The notes beneath the pieces are model-generated. The model was not told the origin of the DNA, made no database searches, and saw only the letters and a list, made by a program, of their open reading frames with translations. 64,000 nt of DNA from Acidobacteriota bacterium (GTDB taxonomy: Bacteria > Acidobacteriota > Blastocatellia > Chloracidobacteriales > Chloracidobacteriaceae). The translations under genes were made by a program, and so were the position numbers. The stretch is from the NCBI GenBank assembly GCA_016208495.1, contig JACQXX010000136.1:17309-81308 (forward strand), written 5' to 3'. Positions 45,831-54,209 of the stretch are shown here, one piece after another (position 1 is the first letter of the stretch; each line of letters opens with the position of its first letter).

Positions 45831-47067
45831 AAACAATAAACCTTCGTTGAAACCATCGGTCCGGCAGGCTCGACTGGGACGGATCTGGGTTGTCTTTCTC
45901 AAGGAAATGCGCGAAACGATGCGCGATTATCGGGTCCTGTTTGGGGTGATTGTTTCGCCGCTGCTTATCACCCCATTATTGCTGGCGGGAATGGGGTTTT
46001 TCATTAGCAAGAAACAGGCTGAGGTCAAGGCCGAACAACTTCCGGTGGCGGTGGTTGGTGCTGATTTCATCCCTGAACTCATTACCATTTTGAAAAAAGA
46101 CGCCACCCTGACCGTCATCTCGCTCGCGTCCTTAACCGAGGCAGAACAACAGGTCAAAAAACACGCCCAGCGAGCAGCGTTTGTGATTCCAGAGTCAGCC
46201 AGGTCTGGTCTGGCCAATGGTCAAAAGGTTGAACTGGAATTGTTGTATGACCTGTCGAATGAAAAGTCCCGCACCGCCAAAAATCGGCTTGAGGACGGAC
46301 TCAAAAAGTTCAATGAACAGGTGGTGATTGCACGGCTGAAAGAACGCAATCTTGCCCCAGAGATTCTCAAACCAGCCGAGGCCAAATCCCGCAGCCTGGC
46401 CGAGGATTCATCCGTCGGCATGCTGATTCTGAGCCTGATCTTGCCTTACACCATTGTTTTGACTGGTGCCTTGGGGGGGATGACCAGTGCGTTTGATATC
46501 TGCGCTGGAGAAAAAGAACGCGGCACCATGGAAACACTCCTGGTATCACCTGTATCACGAACTGAAATTATCCTTGGGAAAATATTGACGATTACAAGTG
46601 TCAGTATGCTTGCCACGCTCTGTGCGATTGCTGGATTGGTCTTTTCATTTCAAAGCGGAATCAAGGCTTTTGAGGAATTCACTCGTGGTAAAATCGCCAT
46701 TTCCTACTCCGCGATTGGGGTGATGATCATCATGATGGTGCCGCTTGTGCTGTTTACCTCGGTATTGCTTCTGGTGATTTCCAGTTTTGCTCGAAATCAG
46801 AAAGAAGCCCAGGCATATGTCCTTCCATTTATGGTGCTTTTGATTGTTCCGGCGATGCTGACGATGGTGTTGGGTGAAGAAAGTCCATTGAGTATGAGTC
46901 TGGTGCCGATTCTTAACACGGCACTGGTCCTCAAGCAGGTCTTGCTCAGTTTGATTAAACCCGATTTCATTGCCCTCACGTTTGGTTCCTCACTGCTCTA
47001 TTCAATCATTGCATTGGTGGTTGTTGTGGCACTTTTTAACCGTGAGGAAATTTTGTTTCGATCCTGA
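45823..47067 (+). CDS. ABC exporter permease (NatB-like, ABC-2 type)
   Basis: The product is 414 residues. An N-terminal membrane segment (FGVIVSPLLITPLLLAGMGFF) is followed by a ~170-residue extracytoplasmic domain (PVAVVGADFIPEL...). About five membrane segments then include the ABC-2 motif EKERGTMETLLVSPVSRTEI. This is the NatB/CcmB-like layout. The ATG overlaps the ATPase gene by 8 bp. Substrate is unknown. The heptamer arm of the next element starts about 3 bp after the stop. Confidence 0.92.
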   Translation: MIENNKPSLKPSVRQARLGRIWVVFLKEMRETMRDYRVLFGVIVSPLLITPLLLAGMGFFISKKQAEVKAEQLPVAVVGADFIPELITILKKDATLTVISLASLTEAEQQVKKHAQRAAFVIPESARSGLANGQKVELELLYDLSNEKSRTAKNRLEDGLKKFNEQVVIARLKERNLAPEILKPAEAKSRSLAEDSSVGMLILSLILPYTIVLTGALGGMTSAFDICAGEKERGTMETLLVSPVSRTEIILGKILTITSVSMLATLCAIAGLVFSFQSGIKAFEEFTRGKIAISYSAIGVMIIMMVPLVLFTSVLLLVISSFARNQKEAQAYVLPFMVLLIVPAMLTMVLGEESPLSMSLVPILNTALVLKQVLLSLIKPDFIALTFGSSLLYSIIALVVVVALFNREEILFRS

Positions 47068-47068
47068 A

Positions 47069-47464
47069 AGTAGTGGTTAGTGGTTAGTGGTTAGTGGTTA
47101 GTGGTTAGTGGTCAGTTCTCATTGGTCACGACATCGTGCGCACTCTAGTCAACCCAAGCAGTCACGACATCGTGCGCAGTTTCAACCCTTGTCCCCAAAG
47201 CCAAAAATGACAATGCTGAAAAGATTCGGCCCCTGGGCACTTGCCATTTGGTGAACGGAGAACAGGGAAAAGAATTTCAATTGGCTAGACAAGTGTAACT
47301 GCGTCATCGCGCACGATGTTGTGATTGGTTACTCGGTTAGAATTGGGCCAAAATTTCACGCACGATGTCGTGACTATTGAGAGTTAGGGTTTAATTCCTG
47401 GAAAAGATTGATTTCTAACCACTAACCACTAACCACTAACCACTAACCACTAACCACTAACCAC
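47069..47464. repeat. GTTAGTG/CTAACCA armed element with four CACGACATCGTG sites
   Basis: The left arm is six TAGTGGT heptamers (47071-47112), the right arm seven CTAACCA heptamers (47415-47463), inverted to each other. The core contains the site GTCACGACATCGTGCGCA twice in direct orientation (47125, 47161) and twice inverted with small changes (47309, 47358). It fills nearly all of the 420-bp gap upstream of the first HlyD-like gene, whose GGAGG follows the right arm. Confidence 0.88.
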
Positions 47465-47487
47465 AAAAAATCCACGGAGGTCCGGTT

Positions 47488-48789
47488 GTGCTTGCCGCTA
47501 CACTCAAAATCAACCGCTGGTATCTCATTTCGGCTTGTATTGTGTGCCTTGGCATACTGGCAATCCCGATCACGCTGGCATTTCGTTCACACTCTCCTGC
47601 CTCTCTCCTGGCTCAAATTCCAACTTTGAAGACCGCTCAGGCCGCACCTCGCACGGCTCAGATCAAAACTGGTGAAGTGAAAAAAAGCCTGATCCTGGAT
47701 GGGGAATTGCGCGCCGTCAGAGCCAAAACCATTTTTGCGCCAGCCACCAACCAGACCAAAATTCTCTATCTTCCGCCCGAAGGTAGTTTGGTTAAAGTTG
47801 GCGACAAACTGGTGGAATTTGATGGAAGTGCCATTGTCACTCGAATCAAGGAGGTTGAAACCCAGCTTGTCACAGCGGAAAATCGGGTTGTTGAACTCAA
47901 AGGACAGCAGGAATCCGCACTGCGGGACATGGAAATCGAATTGAGCCGGCTGTGGTTAACCAACGAACAGGCCCGGATTGATTTTCAGACCTACGCCAAC
48001 GTTCCCAAACAGCTTGTTTCCCGGCGTGAGCTGCAGGAAAAACAACTGGCCTTTGAAAAAGCCAAAACCGAGTTTGACAACCAGACCACCAAAATCGAGC
48101 AGAAGAAAAAAGAACAGGCTGCTGAGCTTCGCATGGCTGAAATCGAAGCCGAGAAGTTCAAATTTCAAGTTGAACAGACCAAACTTGAACTCAACCAGTT
48201 AACCGTCACGGCTGATACCGATGGAATTGTGGTGTACTCGACATTTGGGAACGAACGCCGCAAGTTTCAAATCGGAGACACGGTTGGCTGGGGCGCTTCA
48301 GTGTTGCAATTGCCCGACTTGACTCGGATGGAAGTGGTCTTAAACGTCAACGAAGTTGATGGCCAAAAACTGGCGGTTGGTCAAAAGACAGCCGTCGTCC
48401 TTGATAGTTATCCGGACCAGACATTTTCAGGGACCGTCAAAGAAATTTCACAAACTGCGCTCAAGTTAAATCCCACCACGACGACCAAAATCTTTAAAAC
48501 CGTTGTCTCACTTGATCAAACGCTCCCTGACTTGATGAAACCTGGGATGTCGGCCCGAATCTCAATTGAGATTGCAACCTCTGGAACTCAATTGATCGTG
48601 CCGCGTGAAACCATCCAGTTCCAAAACGACGTAGCCCAGGTCACCAAACTTGAGTCAACAACTCACTCACGACTAATCCAAATCACTATTCTCGCGGCTG
48701 ACGCTCAATACTACGCCATTGCTCCTAACCCTTTGTTCAAAGAAGGGGATCGGTTGGTTGTGGGTCAGTCGCAGAACAAGAGCGAGTAG
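47488..48789 (+). CDS. HlyD/MacA-type periplasmic adaptor, first of three
   Basis: The product is 433 residues. One N-terminal membrane segment (ACIVCLGILAIPITLAF) is followed by a split biotinyl-lipoyl region (LPPEGSLVKVGDKLVEFDG), a long coiled coil (about 120-230, rich in Glu, Gln and Lys) and a beta-barrel domain (VVLNVNEVDGQKLAVGQKTAVVLD). Adaptors bridge an inner-membrane transporter and an outer-membrane channel. The GTG start has GGAGG 7-8 nt upstream. Its TAG stop lies in the first GAGTAG heptamer of the next repeat. Confidence 0.9.
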   Translation: MLAATLKINRWYLISACIVCLGILAIPITLAFRSHSPASLLAQIPTLKTAQAAPRTAQIKTGEVKKSLILDGELRAVRAKTIFAPATNQTKILYLPPEGSLVKVGDKLVEFDGSAIVTRIKEVETQLVTAENRVVELKGQQESALRDMEIELSRLWLTNEQARIDFQTYANVPKQLVSRRELQEKQLAFEKAKTEFDNQTTKIEQKKKEQAAELRMAEIEAEKFKFQVEQTKLELNQLTVTADTDGIVVYSTFGNERRKFQIGDTVGWGASVLQLPDLTRMEVVLNVNEVDGQKLAVGQKTAVVLDSYPDQTFSGTVKEISQTALKLNPTTTTKIFKTVVSLDQTLPDLMKPGMSARISIEIATSGTQLIVPRETIQFQNDVAQVTKLESTTHSRLIQITILAADAQYYAIAPNPLFKEGDRLVVGQSQNKSE

Positions 48790-49087
48790 TGAGTAGCGAG
48801 TAGTGAGTAGCGAGACAAGAGTGAGTAGCGAGTAGCCAAATCAGTCATTAAGAGGGTATACAATTCCATTAAAATCACTGGTCGGGACTCAATAGCGTCG
48901 TTTCATTTTCCAAGCTCTGAACGAATCCAAACTGTTCCCACAACCCATTCACAGTAAAAGAATTATCGGTATTTTGGTAAATTATATGCCCTCTAAGAAG
49001 TTTTGTTTGTTCATTTCGTAGCGGCTAAGAAGTAAGGGAATAACCTGAATAACGATAAAGATTGACTACTCACTACTCACTACTCAC
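48783..49087. repeat. GAGTAGY/ACTACTC armed element
   Basis: The left arm of GAGTAGC/GAGTAGT heptamers (48783-48838) faces the right arm GACTACTCACTACTCACTAC (from 49064). The ~225-bp core is AT-rich with no ORF and no copy elsewhere in the window. It separates the first and second HlyD-type genes; the 5' part of the apparent upstream extension of the second gene is encoded by the right arm. Confidence 0.82.
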
Positions 49088-49115
49088 CCATTCCTCCCAG
49101 GCCACGATTAAACAC

Positions 49116-50363
49116 ATGCCACGGTTGTCAAAAAAACGCCTCCTTTTGTGGGTTTGCCTGATTGTCTTGATCGGTAGTGGAATTTTCACTTCCCGGCGCT
49201 TACCGATGTTTCGGGCCAAAGCAGGCAGTGTGGTGGAAGACCTCACCATATCGCCACGTTCGTTGAGTTTCGGGGTTGAAGCCACTGGAACACTTCGGGC
49301 GACAAGTGTCAAAAATTTCGGAGCACCGCCCTTGTTTTCTGTCTATTGGGAAATGCAAATTGCGACGTTGGTTCCTGAGGGGACAGTGGTCAAGCCGGGT
49401 GATTTGCTGGTCAGTTTTGCCAATCAACAAATGCTCAACGATTTGCAGAAGTATCAAAGTGAAGTTGAGCAGGCCAATCAGGAGCTTGAAAAAATCAAAG
49501 CCCAAAATGATTCCCAACGCCAGGAACTTGTCGCCCGTCTGGCCACGGCTGAAAGCAACTTTGAAAAACTCAAAGTGAAGCAGGTGACCGGAGATGCCGC
49601 CCTGATCAGTGTTCCGCGGGATATCGAAAAAGACAAACTCGCGCTGGAACAGGCCCGGCGTGAAGTCGAAGCGCTCAATGGACGACTGGAATGGCAAAAA
49701 TCATCAAGCGAAGCGGCACTCAATATTGTCCGCAGCAAAAAGAGCCGGGCTGAAACGCTCCTTACCCAGATTCAGCAGCGAATCGCGGAATTGCAGATTA
49801 AGTCGGATCGAGATGGCGTGGTGGTGTACAAATTGAAATGGAATGGGGAAAAATTTCAGGTTGGCGAGGCTGCCTGGCCAGGGGTGATGGTGCTGGAAAT
49901 TCCGGATTTAAACACGTTGCTGGTTGATGTCTTTGTCCCCGAGATTGATATTGCCAAAGTGAAAACTGGACAACGGGTTGAACTGACGATTGATGCCTTT
50001 CCGGGCAAACTCTACACTGGTAAGGTAACCCAAATCGGGACGCTGGTTCGTCCCAAAGCCTGGGATGTTCAAAACAAAATTCTGGACGTGCAAATTCAAC
50101 TCGATCAACTCGATACCGCGATCATGCGCCCAGCCATGAGCATCAAAGCCAAAATCGAAACCAGGGTGATGGAACAGTGTCTCGCGGTACCGTTGAGCGC
50201 TGTTCGAACCACCATTGATGGCTCGCTGGTCAAGGTAAAAACCGAAGCAGGTTGGCGCGAGCAGAAGGTCACCCTTGGTGAATCAAACGGAACCGAGGTT
50301 GTGATCCGCGAAGGTCTCGCTGTCGGTGATAAAGTCGCGGTTGAATTTGCGAAAGCACGGTGA
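49116..50363 (+). CDS. HlyD/MacA-type periplasmic adaptor, second of three
   Basis: The product is 415 residues. A membrane segment (LLLWVCLIVLIGSGIF) is followed by a lipoyl half-motif (LVPEGTVVKPGDLLVSFANQQ), a coiled coil (about 120-235) and a barrel domain (DVFVPEIDIAKVKTGQRVELTID). It matches the MacA-like adaptors and is paralogous to its two neighbours. The ATG at 49116 is chosen because the codons upstream come from heptamer repeat. No strong ribosome binding site is visible. Confidence 0.88.
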   Translation: MPRLSKKRLLLWVCLIVLIGSGIFTSRRLPMFRAKAGSVVEDLTISPRSLSFGVEATGTLRATSVKNFGAPPLFSVYWEMQIATLVPEGTVVKPGDLLVSFANQQMLNDLQKYQSEVEQANQELEKIKAQNDSQRQELVARLATAESNFEKLKVKQVTGDAALISVPRDIEKDKLALEQARREVEALNGRLEWQKSSSEAALNIVRSKKSRAETLLTQIQQRIAELQIKSDRDGVVVYKLKWNGEKFQVGEAAWPGVMVLEIPDLNTLLVDVFVPEIDIAKVKTGQRVELTIDAFPGKLYTGKVTQIGTLVRPKAWDVQNKILDVQIQLDQLDTAIMRPAMSIKAKIETRVMEQCLAVPLSAVRTTIDGSLVKVKTEAGWREQKVTLGESNGTEVVIREGLAVGDKVAVEFAKAR

Positions 50364-50434
50364 GAGGTAGAGGGTTCCGGGTTCCGGGTTTTCAAATTTT
50401 TGTCCTTTTTGTCCTTTTCGTCTTTTTTTCACTT

Positions 50435-51733
50435 ATGTCTTATACAGGCAAACAAATCCGCAAGTTAGTTCAGTGGGGGCTGATGGTTCTGCTGGTCATG
50501 GCTGGGATTGGGTGGGGAAGTGTTCGCGCCTATCGCGAACTGACTCGTGCCGAAACCGATAATTTGCCATTAACCTCCAGAGTTGAACCACAGCCCTTTA
50601 CGCTGACCATTCCCTCGAAAGGTGAGCTGCAAGCGGTTGAATCAACGGCAGTTGTGGTGCCAAATGTCCCGATTGACGGGCCTCCGTTGCGGATTGCCAC
50701 GATTGTATCCGAAGGGGTTTTCGTCAAAAAAGGCGATGTTTTGATTGAATTTGATCCAACTGAATTGCAATTGCTGGTGCGCGACAATCGGGCCGTGCTG
50801 GCCAGCGCCAACCAGAAAATCAACAAAGGTGAAATCACGGCTTCGATTGAGAAACAGGATCTGGTCAAAGAGCAGAAAATTGCGGAACTGGAATTACAAA
50901 AACTCAAAGAATTCCAGCCAAAAGATGCTGAAATCTTTACCCGCCGCCAGATTGTCGAAGCTGAAATTGATCGTGCCTATACAGAAAAACGAATTGCCTT
51001 TGCTGGTGTCCGGCTTCAACTCAAAGACAAAATCTACTCGCTCGAAGAAGCCATCCTGATGCTTGAACGCCAGCAGGCGGAAAACAAAATCAATGAAGTC
51101 GAAAAATCAATTACGTCGCTCAAACTGGTTTCGCCGGTTTCGGGAATCGTGGTTTACCCTGACCCAAGTATGATGTGGGGTGGGCCACTGCAGCCAGGCC
51201 GGGTGGTGTACCTCGGGATGCAACTCTGCACCGTGGTGAACCCAGAGCAGATGGAAGCCAAATGTTATGTCTTGGAAAAAGATGCCGGAGAGCTTAAACC
51301 CGACCAGCCGGTAACCGTGACACTCGATGCCTATCCCGACCGACACTATTCTGGAAAGATCAAAAACATTCATAAGCTGGCGCGGGCCATTGAGCGGGAT
51401 TCACCAGTGAAATACTTTCAGGTGATTGTCGGATTGGATCAAACGGACCAGGCCGTGATGAAACCAGGGGTTAAACTCAAGGCTCACATTCAGGCCGGAG
51501 AACTGAAAAACGCGATTATTGTTCCCCGCAGTGCTTTGATCAAACGTGGGGCTGATTTTCTGGTGTATGTCGAATCACAAGCCGGGAAATTTGAACTGGC
51601 ACCGGTCAAGCTTGGTCAGGGTGACCAGGTCAAAGTGGTCGTGACCGAAGGTCTGAAGCCTGGGCAGTTGATTGCGCTCAATCCGCCCGACATCAAGTAC
51701 CGGTCTGATTCAAAACCCATCCCCAAAACTTGA
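50435..51733 (+). CDS. HlyD/MacA-type periplasmic adaptor, third of three
   Basis: The product is 432 residues. A membrane segment (GLMVLLVMAGIGWGSVRAY) leads to VSEGVFVKKGDVLIEFDPTELQ (lipoyl half-motif), a coiled coil (about 140-250) and the barrel domain (KCYVLEKDAGELKPDQPVTVTLD). It is a paralogue of the two genes upstream. The ATG at 50435 follows a T-rich repeat tract. The three adaptors may assemble as a mixed ring, or each may pair with a different partner; the sequence does not decide. Confidence 0.88.
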   Translation: MSYTGKQIRKLVQWGLMVLLVMAGIGWGSVRAYRELTRAETDNLPLTSRVEPQPFTLTIPSKGELQAVESTAVVVPNVPIDGPPLRIATIVSEGVFVKKGDVLIEFDPTELQLLVRDNRAVLASANQKINKGEITASIEKQDLVKEQKIAELELQKLKEFQPKDAEIFTRRQIVEAEIDRAYTEKRIAFAGVRLQLKDKIYSLEEAILMLERQQAENKINEVEKSITSLKLVSPVSGIVVYPDPSMMWGGPLQPGRVVYLGMQLCTVVNPEQMEAKCYVLEKDAGELKPDQPVTVTLDAYPDRHYSGKIKNIHKLARAIERDSPVKYFQVIVGLDQTDQAVMKPGVKLKAHIQAGELKNAIIVPRSALIKRGADFLVYVESQAGKFELAPVKLGQGDQVKVVVTEGLKPGQLIALNPPDIKYRSDSKPIPKT

Positions 51734-51751
51734 GAATTAAATCGGATCCAT

Positions 51752-51829
51752 AAGTTTTCCACACGGGATCCACAGGTTTTCCACAGATTTCAGCAAGTTT
51801 TCCACAGATTTCGGCAAGTTTTCCACAGG
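51752..51829 (+). promoter_or_regulatory. Four DnaA-box-like sites spaced 21-22 bp
   Basis: TTTTCCACA occurs at 51755, 51777, 51798 and 51819, all in the same orientation with spacings 22, 21 and 21 bp, two DNA helical turns. It fits the general DnaA-box pattern TTWTNCACA. The sites are part of a 21-bp tandem repeat, so DnaA binding is one explanation and simple repeat growth another. No dnaA or dnaN gene is near. Confidence 0.5.
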
Positions 51830-51895
51830 CACTCCTGAAAAGGGTGTGGCGTGCGGTGGCTTGACGTCGCTTGAGACCTCGAATTCCGAACCCTT

Positions 51896-53137
51896 ATGTT
51901 GCGCTATTTCAGTGAAATCCGACTGGCCTTCAGCAATTTGCAAAGCCATAAGCTGCGCACGTTTTTAACCATGCTGGGAATGATTTTTGGCGTGGGCGCC
52001 GTCATTGCCATGCTTTCAATTGGTGCCGGTGCCGAACAGGAAAGCCTGCGGCTGATTGATACCATGGGAGTGCGCAATATCATCATCCGTGACCGGGAAT
52101 TTAAAGACGAGGATTTAAAGAAAAACCGTGAGAACTCACTTGGCCTGTCACTGCGGGATGCCCAAAACATTGTAGCAGTGGCCCCCGATATTGAAATGCA
52201 CGCCTGTAAAAAACGCGTGAAGACTTTTCAAATCTTTTCTTATCAAGGCAAAGCCGATAGTGCCAATGTGATTGGTGTGACGCCAGCCTATTTTCGGCTG
52301 GTCAAATATCAACTCTCCGAAGGAAATTTTCTGGCGGAGCTGGATGAACGCGAATTTGAACAGTATTGCGTGATTGGTTCACGAGTGAAACAAAAGCTCT
52401 TCAGTTCGATGTCTCCGATTGGACAGTTAATTAAAATCAACAACTTATGGTTTCGTGTAATTGGTGTTCTAGCCGACAACACGCTGACAAAAGATGAGTT
52501 TGAAGGCGTGAAGCTCCAGGATTTCAGCCAGGATATCTATATCCCGCTCTCAACCGCACTCAAGAAATTTGAACTCAAGAAGCTTGAATCAGAACTCGAT
52601 GAAATCATTGTCTCGGTCAAAACAACCGATGCCATCAAGCCGAGTGCCGTGCTCATCAGTCAGATTCTGACCAGCACCCACGGTCAGGTTGAAGATTTTT
52701 CATTGATTGTCCCACGCGAGTTACTGGAGCAAAATCAGCGCACCCAGCGAATTTTCAACATTGTGATGAGTTGTATTGCCAGCATCTCGCTTTTGGTGGG
52801 TGGGATAGGCATTATGAACATTATGCTGGCCAACATCCTGGAACGAACTCGCGAAATTGGAGTCCGCCGGGCACTTGGGGCCCGCCAGCGTGATATCTGG
52901 ATGCAGTTTTTGATCGAAGCGCTCACCATCAGCCTTCTTGGCGGAGCGATTGGGGTTGTATTTGGTTTTGGTGTATCACGGGTGGTCGCACTCTATGCTG
53001 AGTGGAGTACCGTGGTGACGACCACCTCAATTGGTCTTTCATTTGGTGTTTCGGCGGCAGTTGGATTGATCTTTGGAATTTATCCAGCCGTTCGGGCTTC
53101 GCGGTTAGACCCGGTTGAAGCCTTGCGATATGAATAG
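51896..53137 (+). CDS. MacB-type ABC transporter permease
   Basis: The product is 413 residues. It has the MacB/FtsX layout: membrane segment 1 (TFLTMLGMIFGVGAVIAMLSIGAG), a ~220-residue periplasmic MacB_PCD domain, then three membrane segments with IASISLLVGGIGIMNIML, TREIGVRRALGARQRDI and GIYPAVRASRLDPVEALRYE at the end. These are mechanotransmission exporters, but no LolD/MacB ATPase gene is next to it. It follows three adaptor genes and a DnaA-box-like array. The ATPase is presumably elsewhere. Confidence 0.93.
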   Translation: MLRYFSEIRLAFSNLQSHKLRTFLTMLGMIFGVGAVIAMLSIGAGAEQESLRLIDTMGVRNIIIRDREFKDEDLKKNRENSLGLSLRDAQNIVAVAPDIEMHACKKRVKTFQIFSYQGKADSANVIGVTPAYFRLVKYQLSEGNFLAELDEREFEQYCVIGSRVKQKLFSSMSPIGQLIKINNLWFRVIGVLADNTLTKDEFEGVKLQDFSQDIYIPLSTALKKFELKKLESELDEIIVSVKTTDAIKPSAVLISQILTSTHGQVEDFSLIVPRELLEQNQRTQRIFNIVMSCIASISLLVGGIGIMNIMLANILERTREIGVRRALGARQRDIWMQFLIEALTISLLGGAIGVVFGFGVSRVVALYAEWSTVVTTTSIGLSFGVSAAVGLIFGIYPAVRASRLDPVEALRYE

Positions 53138-53204
53138 TTTAGAATTCAAGTTCTTGCTTGAAAATGGTTGACTGGCTCAATCTTTAATAAATCGGAAGAC
53201 ACTG

Positions 53205-54023
53205 ATGAAAAACAGGATGGGAAAATTCAGTCTGGTGTTTGTGGTTGGCTGGTTTGTCAGTCAGGTCCTGCTGGTTTCAGCGATTCAAGAAAAATCGGCG
53301 TCACCTTCCGAAGAAACCACCAAAGCCAAAGTTGCACTTCAACAGGCGATTGAGGCACTCGGTGGAAAAGCTTTTGAAAGTGTGAAATCCGAGGTCTCCC
53401 GTGGTTTTTACATGCCCTATCAGGACGGGCAGCCCAACAACGCCGGCTTCTTTTCATTTGTGGATTATCTGGTGTACCCAGACAAAGAGCGAGTCGAGTT
53501 CAAAAATCGCAAACACCGGTTGATTCAGATCAACGTTGGCGACACCGGCTGGCGTTTTGATTCTGAAACCACCGGATTGAAAGACCAGACCCTAGACCAA
53601 ATTACTCGATTTAAACAGGATTTGCGGTGTCAACTGGATATATTGCTGAAATTTGAGCAGTACCGTTCGGAGGTGCGATTTCGTTATGAAGCGCGTGTAC
53701 CAGGTACCGTCAAATTTGAATATGCCGAAGCCGTGACCTTTTTGTTTCCAGACGGAGACCAGGCCCGACTTCTGATAGATCAAGCCACTCATCGTCCGCT
53801 GGCTGTGCAATACACCACACAATCACCCGACGGGAAAGCCATCAAACGCGAAAATCGTTTTCTGCAATACAAATCAATTGGCACCGTATGGGTGCCGTAT
53901 GTGCTTGAGCAATATGTAGATGGAAAACCGCTCAACCGAATTACCTATGAGGAGCGCAAACTCAACACACCAGTTTCTGAAAAGTTATTTGTGAAGCCAG
54001 CCGATGCCAGACACCTGGACTAA
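53205..54023 (+). CDS. Exported protein, LolA-like fold suspected
   Basis: The product is 272 residues. A signal peptide (FSLVFVVGWFVSQVLLVSA) precedes a beta-rich domain: QQAIEALGGKAFESVKSEVSRG, VDYLVYPDKERVEF, WRFDSETTGL, FLFPDGDQARLLIDQATHRPLAVQY. The pattern resembles the outer-membrane lipoprotein-sorting (LolA/LppX) fold common in Acidobacteria. It is 67 bp downstream of the MacB-type permease, so it may be co-transcribed. A role in envelope lipid or lipoprotein traffic is inferred only. Confidence 0.75.
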   Translation: MKNRMGKFSLVFVVGWFVSQVLLVSAIQEKSASPSEETTKAKVALQQAIEALGGKAFESVKSEVSRGFYMPYQDGQPNNAGFFSFVDYLVYPDKERVEFKNRKHRLIQINVGDTGWRFDSETTGLKDQTLDQITRFKQDLRCQLDILLKFEQYRSEVRFRYEARVPGTVKFEYAEAVTFLFPDGDQARLLIDQATHRPLAVQYTTQSPDGKAIKRENRFLQYKSIGTVWVPYVLEQYVDGKPLNRITYEERKLNTPVSEKLFVKPADARHLD

Positions 54024-54056
54024 TGTGTTTGGGGTTGTTGAGCGAAAAACAAGAAA

Positions 54057-54152
54057 TTATACCAGTCAGTAGTCAGTAGCTCATCAAGTCTATTTGATTG
54101 AACTACTTGACTGTTTCCTGGTACGAGCGCTTCAGTGCAAAATGGTATTACC
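54057..54152. repeat. TATACCA...TGGTAT ended element
   Basis: TTATACCAG at the left (54057) and AAAATGGTATTACC at the right (54140-54152) are inverted. Inside are AGTCAGT heptamers and a stretch CTACTTGACTGTTT related in inverse to AAACAGTCAAGTG at 61463. It belongs to the family whose other members are at 62470 and 63757. Confidence 0.7.
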
Positions 54153-54209
54153 TGCCTCCCGGTTACACCAGCGGACTGATTGAATTCTCCACATCTCTTC
54201 TTTTTGCAA

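Noticed and set aside
51752..51829. Chromosomal replication origin (oriC)
   Set aside because: There is no dnaA, dnaN, gyrB or rpmH nearby and no AT-rich unwinding region; only the DnaA-box-like array itself is reported.
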